This document shows, piece after piece, positions 12,641 to 23,604 of a stretch of DNA of 64,000 bases; position 1 is the first letter of the stretch, and each line of letters opens with the position of its first letter. Source of the DNA: Enterobacter sp. EA-1 (GTDB lineage: Bacteria; Pseudomonadota; Gammaproteobacteria; Enterobacterales; Enterobacteriaceae); NCBI GenBank assembly GCA_002886105.1, contig CP025776.1, positions 3,720,001-3,784,000 of the forward strand. The letters are read 5' to 3'. The translations under genes were made by a program, and so were the position numbers. Under the pieces are notes generated by a model. It worked only from the letters and a program-made list of their open reading frames with translations. It made no database searches and had not been told where the DNA came from.

Positions 12641-13654
12641 ATGTCTGACATTTCTCGCGTCGCTCAGGCGCTCTTCACACTGCTGCTGACCCTGTTAGGC
12701 CTGCTGCTGGTCACCTTCTCACTCTCGGCGTTTTCGCCCGGTGGATCGGGTGCTGCAAATTGTCGGCGATCACGCCAGCCGAGGGCCACGTACGATCAGG
12801 TACGCCACCAGCTCGGGCTGGATCACCCCTGCCGCTTCAGTTCTGGCACTACCTGCTGAACCTCGCGCACGGCGATCTGGGTATTGCCAGCGCCACCGGG
12901 CAACCGGTGTTGCAGGATCTGCTGTCGGCGTTTCCCGCCACGCTGGAGCTGGCGACGCTGGCGCTAATCATGGGCACGCTACCAGGGGTGATCGCCGGAG
13001 TACTGTGTGCACGCTTTGCCGGTTCACCGTGGGATTTAGCCATGCGCACGTTTACGCTACTCGGCAATTCCGTGCCCATCTTCTGGCTCGGCCTGTTAAT
13101 GCTGGCGCTGTTTTACGCCCGCCTGCAATGGAGCGCGGGACCGGGCCGGCTGGATGATATCTATCAATATACGGTCACGCCGCAAACCGGTTTTGCACTG
13201 GTGGATGCACTGGCTCTCCGGCGACAGCGCCGCCTTTAAAAATGCCCTCAGTCATTTGTTGCTGCCGGTGTTGCTGCTGGCCTATTACTCGCTGGCAAGC
13301 ATTACCCGGCTTACCCGTTCAGCCTGTCTGAGCGAAATGAACAAAGAGTACATCCTGTTGGCGCGCGCCAAGGGGGCGGGGGAGATGAGCATTTTATTGC
13401 GCCATGTTCTGCCGAATATTCGCGGGACACTGCTCACGGTCATCGCGCTGGCTTATACCAGCATGCTCGAAGGCGCGGTGCTGACGGAAACGGTATTCTC
13501 ATGGCCGGGCATTGGCCGCTACCTGACCACCGCACTGTTCGCCGGGGACACCACCGCCATTATGGGCGGTACGCTGGTGATTGGCGTCTGCTTTGTGCTG
13601 ATCAATAACCTGACCGACCTGCTGGTGCGGATCACTGACCCGAGGGTGCACTGA
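12641..13654 (+). CDS. ABC transporter permease, DppB family
   Basis: First inner-membrane permease of the peptide-type importer. N-terminal helix ALFTLLLTLLGLLLVTFSLS, then LGLDHP-type periplasmic motif, LLNLAHGDLGIA, a series of helices, and the binding-protein-dependent transport signature EYILLARAKGAGEMSILLRH (bases about 13345-13405), ending WPGIGRYL...ITDPRVH. Breaks near 12740, 12765, 12830 and 13208-13213. The last has CACTGG where GCCTGG would restore DAWLSGDSAAF. Length about 335 residues. The stop overlaps the next start by one base. Confidence 0.9.
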
Positions 13655-14497
13655 TGCCGACCACGCTCTTTTGCTGCGTCTTCGCCGCTCCCCTGCCGCC
13701 TTTAGTGGGTTAATCATTGTCGCATTCCTGCTATTGGTGGCGCTGTTCGCACCGTGGCTCGCGCCGCGCTATCCCAACTGGCAAGACGCCGCCTCACGCT
13801 TGCAAGCGCCGGATGTTCAACACTGGCTTGGCACCGACAGCTACGGTCGCGACCTGCTCTCAAGGCTGATTTACGGTACTCGCCCGGCGCTTGGGCTGGT
13901 AGCGCTGGTGACGCTTATCACGCTGCCTGCCGGGCTGCTGGTGGGCATCCTTTCAGGGTATTACGGCGGCTGGGTTGAACGCATCCTGATGCGTTTTACC
14001 GACGTGGTGATGTCGATGCCGCGCCTGATCCTCGCTTTCGCCTTTGTCGCCATGCTGGGGCCTCGGGCTGGTCAATGGCGCACTGGCGCTGGCGCTCACC
14101 ACACCGGCCCGCCTATGCACGCCGGTGTGCACGCAGCGAGATCCAGCGTCTGCGCCACAGCGATTATCTGGCAGCGGCAGAGATGATGGGGATTCGCGGC
14201 TGGCGCTTACTGCTGGGCCATCTTTTACCGCTCTGTTTACCGTCGGCGATTGTGCGCCCGGCGCTTGATTTGGCGGGCATTATTCTGGCCGCCGCCGGAC
14301 TGGGTTTCTTAGGACTCGGCGCTCGCTTCCGCCGATGGCGGAATGGGGCGCGATGATTGCTGAGGGTATGCAGGTGATTTTTTGACCAGTGGTGGATTGC
14401 CGCCGCGCCTCGGCGCGGTGATCCTGCTGGCAAGCCCCCGGCGTTTAACTTACTGGGCGATGGCCTGCGCGACATTCTGGAGCCACAACATGACTGA
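13654..14497 (+). CDS. ABC transporter permease, DppC family
   Basis: Second permease of the importer. It shows the N-terminal oppC-type helix GLIIVAFLLLVALFAPWLAP, HWLGTDSYGRDLLSRLIYG, helices around 13900-14060, and the EAA-type loop RRARSEIQRLRHSDYLAAAE (about base 14110-14170). Frame breaks at about 13668, 14061-14066, 14102-14107, 14320, 14382, 14408-14413 and 14436-14441. Four of these are explained by CCTGG written as CCTCGG, CACCGG or CCCCGG; the repaired text reads MLGPGLVNG, TTWPAYARRA and AAAPGAVILLASLAFNLLGDG. About 280 residues. The end overlaps the next gene by eight bases. Confidence 0.9.
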
Positions 14498-15306
14498 TAT
14501 CCGCGTCGCCGTCAGCGGCCTGACCATTGACTATCCCGGCGCACGGGTGGTGAACAACCTCAGTTTTACCCTCAGCAACGAGCGACTGGCGCTGGTGGGG
14601 AATCCGGTTCGGGTAAATCGATGACCGCCCGCGCCCTGATGGGGCTGGTGCGCAAACCCGGCAACGTTAATGCTCAACAACTGGAGGTGTTGGACCACGA
14701 TCTCCGCAGCCTCACGCCCCGGGGCTGGCGCCACCTGCGTGGTAACGGTATCGCCATGGTATTGCAGGATCCCCGCTACGCCCTCAATCCGGTAAAAACC
14801 GTGCTGGCGCAGATTGATGAAGCGTTAACGCTGCACCAGCGGTTGAGCCGCACACAGCGGACCGGGAAGATCCTCGACGCGCTGCAAGCGGTTGAACTGG
14901 AGCCCGCGGTACTGAAACGTTATCCCGGTGAACTCTCCGGTGGTATGGGGCAACGGGTGATGATCGCCATGGCGCTGGTCAACGATCCGAAAGTGCTGAT
15001 CGCCGATGAACCCACCTCAGCGCTGGACGCCGGTTACGAAACCAGATCCTTGAACTGCTGGTAGCGCAATGTGAACAGCGACAAATGGCGATGCTGCTTA
15101 TCAGCCACGACTTACCGCTGGTGGCGCAACACTGCCATCGCGTGATGGTGATGTACCGGGGCGAATGCGTCGATGCCATGCCTGCGCAGGCGCTGCCCGG
15201 TGCACAACACCCTTATACCCGTACACTGTGGCGCTGCCGCCCCGGCGCGGAAACCTATGGTCAGATGTTGCCCACGCTCGATCGCAGCCAGTCATTCACG
15301 GAGTGA
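14490..15306 (+). CDS. ABC transporter ATP-binding protein, DppD family
   Basis: First ATPase of the peptide-type importer. The Walker A reads [12 protein letters not shown] after repairing a lost A near 14605; Q-loop [12 protein letters not shown]; signature [15 protein letters not shown]; Walker [16 protein letters not shown]-loop [14 protein letters not shown] second break is near 15040. The C-terminus, about 270 residues in all, has the QHPYTRTLW motif but lacks the long cysteine-containing tail of many OppD proteins. Four bases separate its stop from the next start. Confidence 0.9.
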
Positions 15307-15309
15307 AGC

Positions 15310-16007
15310 ATGACAGTTATTGAGATGCACAATGTGCAGGTTGCCTTTGGCGACAAAACGGTGGTCTCGGGGGCCAGTTTCCAGATCAATCAGGGGAAAC
15401 ATTCAGCCTGATTGGCGCATCGGGCTGCGGCAAGTCCACCTTACTGCGCGTACTGGCAGGCTTGCAGCGCGAGTGGCAAGGCGCGATGTCGCTGTTTGGC
15501 GAGCCCATCAAAGCCGGTACACGTTATCAAGGGGCGCTGCGGCGTAATGTGCAGATGGTGTTTCCAGGATCACGGGCGTCGCTGCACCCTAATCACACTC
15601 TACCGCACCGGCGGAGCCGCTGACAATCCACGGCGAGAAAGAGGTGGAGACGCGGGTGAGCAGCGCCCTTGAGCAGGTGGGGCTGCCTGCGGATGCCGCA
15701 CGCCGTTACCCACATCAGCTTTCCGGCGGGCAACGCCAGCGTGTGGCTATCGCCCGGGCGTTGTTGCTGCAACCGAAAATTCTGCTGCTGGATGAACCCA
15801 CATCGGCGCTGGATATGTCGGTACAGGCGGAGATCCTCAACCTGCTGAACCGTCTTAAACAACAATATGGGATGAGTTACCTGCTGGTCAGTCATGATGC
15901 GGATGTGATTGCCCATATGTCAGACCGGGCGGCGTTTATGGCGGGGGCGTGATTGCACGTTTTTTGACCGGGATGCGCTGCGCCGCGGCGAACATCGCAT
16001 GGCGTAG
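15310..16007 (+). CDS. ABC transporter ATP-binding protein, DppF family
   Basis: Second ATPase of the importer. Walker [17 protein letters not shown] near base 15415-15460, signature [20 protein letters not shown] and Walker [17 protein letters not shown] near 15720-15820, H-loop LVSHDADVI. Frame breaks near 15400, 15565-15600 and 15950. The repaired tail is [20 protein letters not shown]. About 230-240 residues, short for OppF because the C-terminal oligopeptide-specific extension is missing. The operon ends here: an oppositely oriented gene follows. Confidence 0.88.
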
Positions 16008-16108
16008 AGAGAGACGGCACCGGGACAGGCCGATGCCGTTGGTGTCAGGGAGACAAGTTCGCAAAGAAGGTAGCGAGAGTCTGTTTCTGCTGGCCCTGAC
16101 TGTCGAAA

Positions 16109-16756
16109 TTACTGACGCTGAGCCAGGGCGGAAATGGCGGCATCGCGTTGCGGCCATTCGCTATCCAGCATCGACAAATAGTCGGTGTCGCGGTTACGCC
16201 CTTTACGCACCATATGCTGGCGGAAACAACCTTCCCGTGAAGCCCAGTGCGTTCTGCGGCGCGGCGTGACGCCACGTTCAACGTGTCGCATTTCCACTCT
16301 ACGCGGCGGTAATCGCAGGCAAAGGCGTGGCGCAGCATCAGCCAGACGGCTTCGGTGCCCAGCACGCTCTTTTCATCAGCGGCGACCGAGTCACATGACC
16401 GATCTCCACCGTGCCATTTTGCGTATTGTTCGCCAGCCGGGCAATCACCCCAACGGCGCGGTTCGTCGCGGCATCCACCACCGCGAAAGGGTGCACGGAT
16501 TTGTCGATCATTTTGCCAATCACCCAACGCGCCATGCTGTCCACGTCATCCGGGCGGACGCCTGCCAGCCAGTCCAGTCGCTGTCATCCTCCGCCTGCGA
16601 ATAGGCGTGCAGCAGGTGCGGGGTATGCACCCTGACATCCAGCGGCTCCAGCCGACAATAACGCCCTTGTAATACGCTCTGCGGCAACGGTTGTACGCCG
16701 TTCCAGTGGGGCAGCGCATTGCCCACATATTGACCATAGTGATTCAGTTCCGGCAC
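16109..16756 (-). CDS. GNAT-family N-acetyltransferase (RimJ/RimL-like)
   Basis: Acetyl-CoA-dependent acetyltransferase of unknown substrate. The N-terminus PELNHYGQYVGNALPHW and the segment GRYCRLEPLDVRVH are typical of RimJ/RimL-related proteins; the fold continues with FAVVDAATNRAVGVIAR and IGHV, then a CoA-binding-side GTEAVWLMLRHAFACDYRRVEWKC-like region and the C-terminal GCFRQHMVRKGRNRDTDYLS. The start is GTG at 16756 with GGGAGAG seven bases upstream; no ATG fits as well. Breaks near 16255, 16370 and 16560. Length about 215 residues. It follows the aminotransferase in the same direction after a hairpin, so the two may share a transcript. Confidence 0.82.
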
Positions 16757-16884
16757 GTTTCTCTCCCGGCAAAAAAGATAAATGTAAAAAGATGTTTTAT
16801 CAGGAGAACGCGGCGGAAGACAGTGCTAAAAATTGGGGGTTTTTGTTAAAAAATGCTTTTGAAATCAGAGGACTGACCAGACAA

Positions 16885-16906
16885 GGCGTCAGGAATACCT
16901 GACGCC
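16885..16906 (-). terminator. Hairpin after aminotransferase gene
   Basis: GGCGTCAGG-AATA-CCTGACGCC is a perfect 9-bp stem located 8 bases past the stop of the minus-strand aminotransferase. The U-run on that strand is poor (TTGTCTGG), so it may be an attenuating hairpin or an mRNA-stabilising element instead of a full terminator. Confidence 0.5.
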
Positions 16907-16913
16907 AACTGAA

Positions 16914-18246
16914 TTAACGCGCAAGATTGCCAAATTGAGACAAAACCCGGTCAAAATGGCCAAACCACGTGTCACTTCTTCCGCGCTCATGGTGCAGGGC
17001 GGCACCACGTGAATGCGGTTTTCCACCACAAAACTCAACACCCCGGCTGGGTCAGCGCCGTTTTGATCGCCGCCATATCCGTTGCCGCCAGCGGCGTCTT
17101 ATTTTTCCTGTCGCTTACCAGTTCCATGGCCTCGGAACATACCGCGACCGCGCACATTGCCAATCAGCGGGTGTTTCGCCGCCAGCGCGTCCAGCCCTGG
17201 TCGCAGTACGCCGTTGCCCACGGAGGCGGCGTTCTCCACCACCTTTTCCTCTTTCATTGCATCAATCGTGGCGACAACCGCCGCCATCGCCAGCGGATGG
17301 CCGGAATAGGTCAGCCCCCGGCAAAGAAGTGATCGTCAAAGTAGTGTGAAATCGGCTCAGAAATCAGTACGCCGCCCGCCGGGACATAACCGGCGTTGAC
17401 CCCTTGGCGAAGGTGATCAGGTCCGGCACCACACCGTCCTGTTCAAACGCGAACCAGCTACCGGTGCGACCAAAACCGGCCATCACTTCATCGAGGATCA
17501 ACACAATGCCAAACTCATCCGCCAGCGCGCGGACACCCTGCATATAACCTGCTGGCGGCACCAGAATCCCCGCCGTCCCCGGAATGGACTCCAGCAGAAT
17601 GGCGGCGATAGACGTTGGCCCTCGCACTCAATCATCCGACGCAGTGCGCCAGCGCGCGTTCGCACTCTTCTGCTTCGCTGGTGGCATTAAACTCGCTGCG
17701 GTAGAGATAGGGGTTAAAAAAGTGCACATGCCCACGCGAATATTCGTTTGGCACGCGACGCCAGTCACCGGTTGCGGCAATCGCACTGCCGGTATTGCCA
17801 TGATAGGAACGATAGGCGGAGAAGACTTTGTCGCGTCCGGTGTACATCCGCGCCATGCGGATGGCGTTTTCATTGGCATCTGCCCCGGCGTTGGTGAAAA
17901 AAACCTTACTGAAGCCTTCCGGCGCCAGTTCAACAATGCGCTTAGCCGCTTCGCCACGCGCCAGTTGGCGGTGGCCGGGGCAATGGTCACCAGTTCATCG
18001 AGCTGCGCTTTCATCGCCGCCAGCACGCGGGGATGCTGGTAACCAATGTTGACGTTCACCAGTTGGCTGCTGAAATCGAGGTACGTGTTGCCGTCGTAAT
18101 CCCACAATTCACAGCCTTTTGCGCCAGCGATCACCATCGGATTGAGGTTGCCCTGCATCGACCATGAATGGAAACACATACGACCGGTCCAGTTGACGCA
18201 CGTCGTCATTGGTTATCGCCATCTCGCTCTGAAGTGCCAGTTTCAT
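16914..18246 (-). CDS. Class III aminotransferase (likely beta-alanine transaminase)
   Basis: PLP-dependent omega-amino-acid transaminase. Visible elements: [19 protein letters not shown] with the [15 protein letters not shown] motif near the start, a PLP-phosphate-region SYHGNTG (about base 17790), the [20 protein letters not shown] stretch holding the PLP-pyridine aspartate (about 17460-17510), and the expected lysine in ITFAKG near 17400. Frame breaks near 17035, 17100, 17320, 17395, 17620, 17930 and 18190. About 440 residues. The gene is divergent from a YdfG-like reductase and adjacent to pyrimidine-degradation genes, so transamination of beta-alanine to malonate semialdehyde is the likely reaction (inference from context). 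AGGAG precedes the ATG at 18246. Confidence 0.88.
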
Positions 18247-18331
18247 ATCCTGCTCCTTTCATGCCGTTGTTGTTGACTGCATCATGCGGCGCGCCCTTCT
18301 TTCGCGGGTAGAGCCAGTCGTGTTGGCGATA

Positions 18332-18349
18332 TGTGACACACGTGTCACA
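18332..18349. promoter_or_regulatory. Perfect palindrome in divergent promoter
   Basis: TGTGACACACGTGTCACA is an inverted repeat with arms TGTGACAC and GTGTCACA around AC. It lies in the 181-bp gap between the divergent aminotransferase and reductase genes. The outer TGTGA/TCACA halves recall CRP sites, but the spacing is 8 instead of 6, so a different dimeric regulator is more likely. Confidence 0.5.
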
Positions 18350-18427
18350 CCGTTTGCTGGCAACTGGCTCTGTCTGGCGCAGGCCGGGGTTTTTATAGTG
18401 GCGCAACAACCGGCACAGGAGATGAAG

Positions 18428-19195
<768 letters not shown>

Positions 19196-19228
19196 GTTGC
19201 CTTCGCCCCTTTTGCGTTCAGGAGGGCC

Positions 19229-19274
19229 AAAATAAAACGCCCCGGCAAATGCCGGGCCTGATGTTTTATTTTTT
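19229..19274. terminator. Terminator with symmetric A/T tracts after reductase gene
   Basis: CCCGGC-AAAT-GCCGGG core flanked by AAAATAAAAC on the left and GTTTTATTTTTT on the right, about 35 bases past the reductase stop. The remaining gap 19275-19635 shows no convincing gene; one minus-strand reading of 94 codons has no ribosome site or recognisable features. Confidence 0.88.
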
Positions 19275-19635
19275 CCCAAAGTGTTCAAAACTTCTTACCC
19301 CGCCCGGCGCTTATCTCCGGCACTCACTTTGTTGTGGCGTTAGCTCCTGTATTGAGGCAAAACCACAATAGTCCATCGGAATAGTCCTGACAACAGGCGC
19401 GGGCAGTCCTTTTTGAGGATTTATGATAGGGATCATGCTTTCCCTTTTGCTGCCACAGCGGCGTGTGCGTTCTGTCACTAACGCCGCACGAACAGGCTTT
19501 TATGCTGCACTTCTCTGCTTTCCCTCTCCCGCTGCCCCCATCAGAAAGCAAACATGTCGCCATCTGCACCAAACTGATCAAACTTATCGGTAAAAATGCC
19601 GACAACAACCACTAAAACCCTACAACATCACCCCC

Positions 19636-19680
19636 GGCACAAAAATGGCATGGAGAAAAGAAACCTAACCAGTTAGTCAA
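19636..19680 (+). promoter_or_regulatory. Sigma-54 promoter with RutR-like operator
   Basis: GGCACAAAAATGGC (GG at 19636-19637, GC at 19648-19649, exactly ten bases between) matches the -24/-12 pattern of sigma-54 promoters. Immediately downstream, CTAACCAGTTAGTCAA (19665-19680) resembles the RutR operator TTGACCA-N2-TGGTCAA with 11 of 14 defined positions. The first ATP-binding gene starts at 19696. Confidence 0.7.
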
Positions 19681-19695
19681 AAACAGGGGAGCAGG

Positions 19696-20530
19696 ATGAG
19701 CCAGTCGATGTTTGCTGAAGAATCGGTGCTGGTGTCGTTAAAACCCACCAGCGCCACGGCGCGACCCGTTATTACGGTCAGTCAGGCCAATGTGATCTAC
19801 CCGGCGGCTGACCAGCCGGTGCACGCGTTAAACGATATTAATCTGACCATCCGCCGGGGAGAGTTTGTCTCCTTTATTGGCCCGTCCGGCTGCGGCAAAA
19901 CAACCTTACTGCGCACCATTGCCGATCTGGAGCCAATCACCTCCGGTGAGCTGCGGGTGAATGATATGTCACCGTCAGAAGCGCGTCAGGCGGGGGCATA
20001 CGGCTACGTGTTTCAGGCCCCGGTGCTACTGCCGTGGCGCACCGTGCTGGCGAATGTGAAATTGCCGTTGCAGATCCACGGCATACCGCCCGAGCGTTGC
20101 GATGAGATTGCCCGTGAGCAACTCGCCGGTGGGGCTGAAAGGGTTTGAGAAAAAATACCCGTGGCAGCTCTCCGGCGGCATGCAGCAACGGGTTTCTATC
20201 GCCCGTGCACTGGGCTTCGAGCCGAAAATCCTGATGATGGACGAACCGTTTGGCGCGCTGGACGAGCTCACCCGCGACAACCTGAACCAGCAGCTCCAGC
20301 AACTGTGGTTTAACGAGCAGCGCACCATGGTGTTTGTTACCCACTCCATTTCGGAAGCCGTTTACCTGTCGACCAAAATCGTGGTGATGTCGCCGCGTCC
20401 GGGCCGCATTGTGAAAGTGATCGACTCCCCGCTGCCCGCCCGGCGCGACTGGCGATTCGCAATACGCCCGCCTTTTGCAACTGGCGCAGGAGGTGCGCGA
20501 AGCGCTGGTGGAGGCCATCATGAACATTAA
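19696..20530 (+). CDS. ABC transporter ATP-binding protein, SsuB/TauB family
   Basis: ATPase of a nitrate/sulfonate/pyrimidine-type importer. Walker [22 protein letters not shown]-loop [20 protein letters not shown], signature [20 protein letters not shown] and Walker [18 protein letters not shown] are all clear. H-loop [13 protein letters not shown] follows. Breaks near 20125, 20440 and 20460. The repaired end reads REALVEAHHEH, whose stop at 20530 overlaps the permease start at 20520. GGGGAGCAGG precedes the ATG. Size about 277 residues. Together with the next three genes it forms a complete importer, likely for a pyrimidine or related ring. Confidence 0.92.
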
Positions 20531-21412
20531 CGTCAGCGCCGTTCACCGACGCGTACTGCAAAGCGCACTGCCGGTCGGCAGCGTTATGCTAGCGGCCCCG
20601 GCGCTGTGGTATCTGCTGGCCTTTGCACTCAATGCGCCGGGAGTGATTGAGCGGGTACTGACGCCGCGCGGCATGGACCAGCGGCGATCTGCTCACCGCC
20701 GCCCTCAATGCCTCCCGCCCGCTGTTGCCCGCGCCGCACCAGATTGTGATCGACATCTGGAACAGCATCACGCAATGGTCGCTGACCTCGCCGCGCAACC
20801 TGTTATTACACACTGGGTTACCGCCAGCGCCGCGCTGACGGGGTTTGCGATGGGCATCGTGCTGGGGGTGCTGCTGGCGATTTGCATTGTGCATTCCCGC
20901 ACGCTGGATAAAGCCCTGCTGCCATGGATTGTCGCCTCGCAAACCATTCCGGTGCTGGCCATTGCCCCGATTGTGCTGATTATTCTTGGCAGCGTAGGCA
21001 TTACCGGTCTGTTGCCGAAGGCCACCATCGCCATGTACCTGTGCTTTTCCCGGTCACCATCGCCACAGTGCAGGGACTGCGCTCGCCGCAAAAAATGGAG
21101 ATGGAGCTGGTGCACACTTACGCGGCACGGCGGCTGGATATTTTCTGGATGGTGCGCCTGCCCTCCTCGTTGCCGTATCTGTTTCCTGCATTTCGTGTCG
21201 CGATTGCCAGCGGCTGGTTGGCACCATGGTGGCGGAATTGCCCACCGGCGCGCAGGCGGGACTGGGGGCGCGGCTGCTAACCGGTTCGTATTACGGCAAC
21301 ACCCTGCAAATCTGGTCGGCGCTGGTGATGGCGTCGCTGCTTGGGCTGGCGTTAACCGGGCTGGTAACGCTGACGGAACGGCTGGTGATGCGCCAGCGCA
21401 AGGGGGGGATGA
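20520..21412 (+). CDS. ABC transporter permease 1, SsuC/TauC family
   Basis: Inner-membrane permease of the importer. Starts [20 protein letters not shown]; helices at [56 protein letters not shown]; then the EAA loop region [20 protein letters not shown] and the C-terminal [20 protein letters not shown]. Frame breaks near 20670, 20700, 20810, 21048, 21218 and in a G7 run at 21402-21408. Removing one G gives stop TGA at 21410-21412, overlapping the next ATG as ATGA. CTGG at 20812 and 21219 read as CCTGG restores THTW and SGLVG. About 300 residues. Confidence 0.88.
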
Positions 21413-22488
21413 TGAAACGTCACGCAATCCCGGGAACCGTATTGCTGGTTGGCGCACTGCTGTTACTGATGCTGTCGCTGATCCAGCTTACCTGCACGAC
21501 GGCAGTGTCTGTGCCGCTGATCAGCATTAACGCCTTACTGGTACTCCAGCGCGCTGGCAGCATGTTCACTGACCTTTAGCGCCCTGCGCGCCGGGGTGTT
21601 TGTCGCCGCATTGAGCGTCAGCGCGCTGTGGCTGGTGTGGCTACCGCTTCACGGGCTCACCCTCTGTGCGCTGGCATTGCTGGCGGTGGTCAGCGTGCAG
21701 CGACTGGCGCGCGCGCCGGTCCCCGCTGGCGCGGTGGCGGCACTGCTCGGCCTGTGGTTATTGTGGTTCTGGCAAATTATGGTCACCGGTTTTGCCGTGC
21801 CGCAGGTGATCCTGCCCGCCCCGCTCGACATTCTCGCCGCACTGGTAGACAGCGCCGCATTGTTGACGGGCGATGTGCTGCAAACCGTCATCAAATCCGT
21901 GCTGGTGGGTTACCTGCTCGGCAGCGGTCTGGGCATCGGCGTGGCGCTGCTGATCGACAGATTGCCGTTTTACAGCGCGGCTTGCTGCCGGTCGCCAACC
22001 TCACCAGCACCGTGCCGCTGGTGGGCGTCGCACCGATTGCGGTGATGTGGTTTGGTTTTGACTGGCCGTCAAAAGCCGCGGTGGTGGTGCTGGTGACCTT
22101 CTTTCCGGCGCTGGTCAGCACCCTTGCCGGGTTAAAGGCCAGCGGCAAGCTGGAGCAGGAGCTGATGTACTGCTATGCCGCCACGCCCCGTCAGCGCCTG
22201 CTGGCGTTGCGCCTGCCTGCGGCGATGCCGTTTATTTTCAGCGCCCTGAAAGTGAACGCCACCCTGTCGCTGATTACCGCCATTGTGGCCGAGTTTTTCG
22301 GTTCGCCCACCGCCGGGCTGGGTTTTCGTATCTCCACCGAATCGGCGCGCATGCATATGCCGGTGGTGTGGTCGGCGATTGTGGTGGCGTCCGTTGCCGG
22401 TTCGCTGTTTTACAGCCTGCTGGTGCGCCTCGACCGCCGCGTCAATTTCTGGCACCCCACGCTGCGTGGGAACGCGTTGGAAAAGTAA
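21409..22488 (+). CDS. ABC transporter permease 2, SsuC/TauC family
   Basis: Second permease of the same importer. After MMKRHAIPG there are two N-terminal helices (TVLLVGALLLLMLSLIQL and ALWLVWLPLHGLTLCALALL), more than the family minimum, then the conserved VPQVILPAPLDILAALVDS, GYLLGSGLGIGVALLIDRLP, TSTVPLVGVAPIAVMWFGFD and the EAA-type loop MYCYAATPRQRLLALRLPAA. Ends FWHPTLRGNALEK. Breaks near 21500, 21575 and 21965. About 360 residues. The presence of two permease genes with one ATPase suggests a heterodimeric channel. Confidence 0.88.
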
Positions 22489-22542
22489 AAACAACATGAT
22501 GATTAGCACGTTTACAGGCTCATTAACCCGAGGAGTTATCTA

Positions 22543-23561
22543 ATGATAAAAGGTTTCGCTTTTCGCCGGGGGGTGTTGCTGGCGGCACTGTCGGTTCTGG
22601 CGTTTCAGGCAACGGCCGCAGAGAAAGTGACGCTGCAACTGGAAGTGGTTGCCGCAGTCGCAATTCGCCGGTTATTACGTTGCACAGCAGAAAGGGTTCT
22701 ATCAGGAAGAGGGGCTGGATGTCACCATTAAACCCGGTGGTACCGACATTTCCCCCGTCCGAGGTGATTGCCGGTAAATCGGCGGATGTGATCGTCGACT
22801 GGCTGCCGGATGCGCTGGCCTCGCGCGAAGCGGGCGTACCGCTGGTCAACATCGCCCGGTGTACGATCGCTCCGGGATGATGCTGACCTGTAAAAAATCC
22901 ACCGGCATCAAAACCCCGGCCGACCTGAAAGGGAAAACGCTTGGCGTCTGGTACGGCGGCAACGAGTACCCGTTCTTTAACTGGATGAACAAGCTCGGCT
23001 TCAAACCCGGAAAAGATATCACCATTCTGAAACAGGGCTTCAATGTCGATCCGCTGTTGCAGGATCAGGCTGCCTGTATCTCCACCATGAACTACAACGA
23101 GTACTGGCAGTTGATCGATGCCGGGTTGAAACAGGAGGAATTAATCAGCTTCCCGTATGAAGACCCGGGCGTCTCCACGCTGGAAGATGGTCTGTATGTG
23201 CTGGGTTCCGAGCTGGAAAGATCCGGCGTTCGTCAACAAAATGGCGAAGTTCCTGAAAGCCTCATTTAAGGGCTGGGACTACGCGGTGAAACACCCGCAG
23301 GAAGCGGCAAAAATCGTCGTTGAGCAGGATGCATCCGGCGCGGCGACTGAAGAGAATGCAAACCCGCCAGATGGAAAACGTGGCGAAACTGATTACCAAC
23401 GCTGGCACAGCAAAAAATCGGTTATCTCGATCCGGCCGCGTATCGCCGCACCATCGATGTGCTGCTGCACAGCGGCGGCGATACGCCAGTGATTAAGAAA
23501 AGATCCCGGCGATGCCGGTATGACCCATACCGTCTGGGATGCGGCGGCAAAACTGAAATAA
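22543..23561 (+). CDS. ABC transporter substrate-binding protein, NMT1/THI5-like
   Basis: Periplasmic binding protein with signal peptide GVLLAALSVLAFQATAAE. The mature start repairs to LQLEWLPQSQFAGYYVA, a hallmark of the ThiY/NMT1 group that binds pyrimidine moieties of thiamine precursors. Later features are GLDVTIKPGGTDISP, GKSADVIVDWLPDALASR, KTLGVWYGGNEYPFFNW and a conserved cysteine in DQAACISTMNYNEYWQ. Breaks near 22648, 22735, 22857 (GCCCGG for GCCCAGG), 23215, 23345 and 23500. About 337 residues. AGGAG lies 9 bases before the ATG. Pyrimidine-ring binding fits the catabolic genes downstream; the exact ligand is inference. Confidence 0.9.
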
Positions 23562-23604
23562 TCCGTTCCGCCGAGGGATGGCGGCTTATTGAAGGACGCA
23601 CGTC

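Noticed and set aside
13640-13656. CCGAGG at the end of the DppB-like gene as another Dcm error
   Set aside because: The reading DPRVH followed by an overlapping start is normal for the family; here CCGAGG appears to be genuine.
18332-18349. CRP site in the aminotransferase/reductase gap
   Set aside because: The TGTGA and TCACA halves are 8 bases apart instead of 6; kept only as an unspecified operator candidate.
19324-19608. 94-codon minus-strand frame between reductase and importer genes
   Set aside because: No ribosome site, no recognisable features, unlike neighbouring codon use; likely chance.
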